A stretch of 64,000 nt of DNA from Flavobacterium celericrescens (GTDB lineage Bacteria; Bacteroidota; Bacteroidia; Flavobacteriales; Flavobacteriaceae): assembly GCF_011392075.1 (NCBI RefSeq), contig NZ_JAAJBV010000002.1:372001-436000 (forward strand), in the 5' to 3' direction. The notes under the pieces were generated by a model. It was not told the DNA's origin. It searched no databases and worked only from the letters and a program-made list of their open reading frames with translations. Shown piece by piece: positions 63,326 to 64,000 of the stretch (its first letter is position 1; every line of letters starts with the position of its first letter). Both the position numbers and the translations under genes were made by a program.

Positions 63326-64000
63326 TTATTTTTTCAACCAGTTATTTGTGAATTCACAATCTTTATACTCGTCGTTAATTTTGATATAAGTTTCTTTAAT
63401 TTTTTCTTCTGTCCACTTTGCAATTTGTTTGATTTGTTTATCACGAAGTGCTAATTCTTTAATTTTAATATAATCTTTAGAAAAATCGGCTTGATGCTCT
63501 TCAAATCTATCATTTACAGTAACTATTTTGTAAAATTTACCGCCACCACGCTCCTCTTCTAAAATTGGTAAAGAAACTTCTCCATCTTTTAATTCAGAAA
63601 CTTGCGCATACAATGTAGGATCCATTTTTGTTAATTCGAATCTTGGCTCCATTGTTCTTGGGTTTAATAAAACACCCCCATTATTGCGTGTTTCTTTTTC
63701 ATCTGAAGAAGATTTAGCCGCATCAGCAAACGTAATTTCTTTATTTACTATTTTTGTTCTAATAGCTTCAATTTTAGCTTTAGCATCTTTAATTGCTTGT
63801 GAAGAAACTTTTGGAGAAATCAAAATATGGCGTAACTCAACTTCTTGTCCTTTGATTTTTTCTACCATAATAATATGATAACCAAACTCTGTTTCAAAAG
63901 GAGCAGAAATTTCACCTTCAGCTAAACTAAATGCAACATCTTTAAACTCTTTTACAAAAGCTGTTTTTCGGTTCATTTTATAAAATCCTCCATTTGAGCT
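63326..64000 (-). CDS. Parvulin-type peptidyl-prolyl isomerase (5' end beyond window)
   Basis: The last 224 codons of a SurA/PpiC-type chaperone. The frame is open from the window edge (SSNGGFYKMNRKTAFVKEF); the parvulin signature FETEFGYHIIMVEK is at the end of one PPIase domain, a second begins RHILISPKVSSQAIKDAK, and a further part HQADFSKDYIKIKELALRDK follows. These proteins help fold outer-membrane proteins in the periplasm. The N-terminal signal peptide and first part lie outside. Confidence 0.88.
   Translation of the reverse strand, partial: SSNGGFYKMNRKTAFVKEFKDVAFSLAEGEISAPFETEFGYHIIMVEKIKGQEVELRHILISPKVSSQAIKDAKAKIEAIRTKIVNKEITFADAAKSSSDEKETRNNGGVLLNPRTMEPRFELTKMDPTLYAQVSELKDGEVSLPILEEERGGGKFYKIVTVNDRFEEHQADFSKDYIKIKELALRDKQIKQIAKWTEEKIKETYIKINDEYKDCEFTNNWLKK

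Noticed and set aside
1..64000. CRISPR arrays, prophage, integrase, insertion sequences
   Set aside because: No regular spacer-repeat pattern, transposase or phage structural gene was found; the heptad arrays have no spacers of CRISPR length.

Overview
The window is a chromosomal segment from a low-GC member of the Bacteroidota, almost certainly class Flavobacteriia (Flavobacterium or a close relative). The evidence is clear AT-richness, promoters of the TAnnTTTG type, near absence of Shine-Dalgarno sequences, a giant secreted protein with a type IX secretion (T9SS) sorting tail, DUF4290/DUF493/DUF5683/DUF2279 genes, paired rhomboid proteases next to mutL, and a long-form GAPDH. Most of it is ordinary core genome; no prophage, insertion sequence, rRNA operon or CRISPR array was seen.

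Layout. 1-5.2 kb: 5' end of trxB, tRNA-Pro, then udk-ftsB-like-mutA-mutB (uridine salvage, division, methylmalonyl-CoA mutase). 5.2-7.7 kb: an AT-rich TIR-NTPase-TPR gene directly behind mutB, the best candidate immune gene. 7.7-20 kb: a nucleosidase, an aminotransferase, parA-parB-DUF5683-dapB-lepB, WbqC, then on the minus strand a nuclease/phosphatase, two rhomboids and mutL, and tRNA-Met. 20-29 kb: AHSA1-like protein, class IV aminotransferase, YqgE, HU, fmt, recQ, a small ATPase, DUF493, DUF4290, murA, a TSUP transporter. 29.6-36 kb: the 1643-residue T9SS protein, an esterase and a tRNA-dihydrouridine synthase. 36-43.6 kb: hisS with a large internal insertion, an ABC permease, prmC, GNAT, ribD, HAD, YigZ. 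43.6-54 kb: dnaA, a phosphatase, a methyltransferase, a lytic-transglycosylase-like gene, DUF2279, mltG, GNAT, dapF, a DegP-type protease, gapA. 54-56.6 kb: a small AT-rich accessory patch with a frameshifted lipoprotein gene, two orphan exported proteins, a 40-residue membrane protein and a thioredoxin-fold protein without its cysteines. 56.6-64 kb: amino-acid permease, acnB, acyltransferase, moxR and the end of a parvulin-type isomerase.

Functional links: parA/parB and dnaA handle chromosome segregation and replication; dapB/dapF/murA/mltG/ftsB-like serve wall synthesis and division; mutA/mutB and acnB feed the TCA cycle.

The most unusual signals are not genes. Several loci carry short-period arrays with units of 6, 7, 8 or 16 bases, mostly just upstream of start codons and twice inside coding sequence (mutB 5' end, prmC linker); at two loci the heptads form inverted arrays able to fold into hairpins. 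Other points are a perfect 25-bp inverted repeat behind lepB, three genes whose -7 box lies exactly 4 nt from the ATG (predicted leaderless), and a promoter placed so that its transcript would start inside a terminator hairpin.
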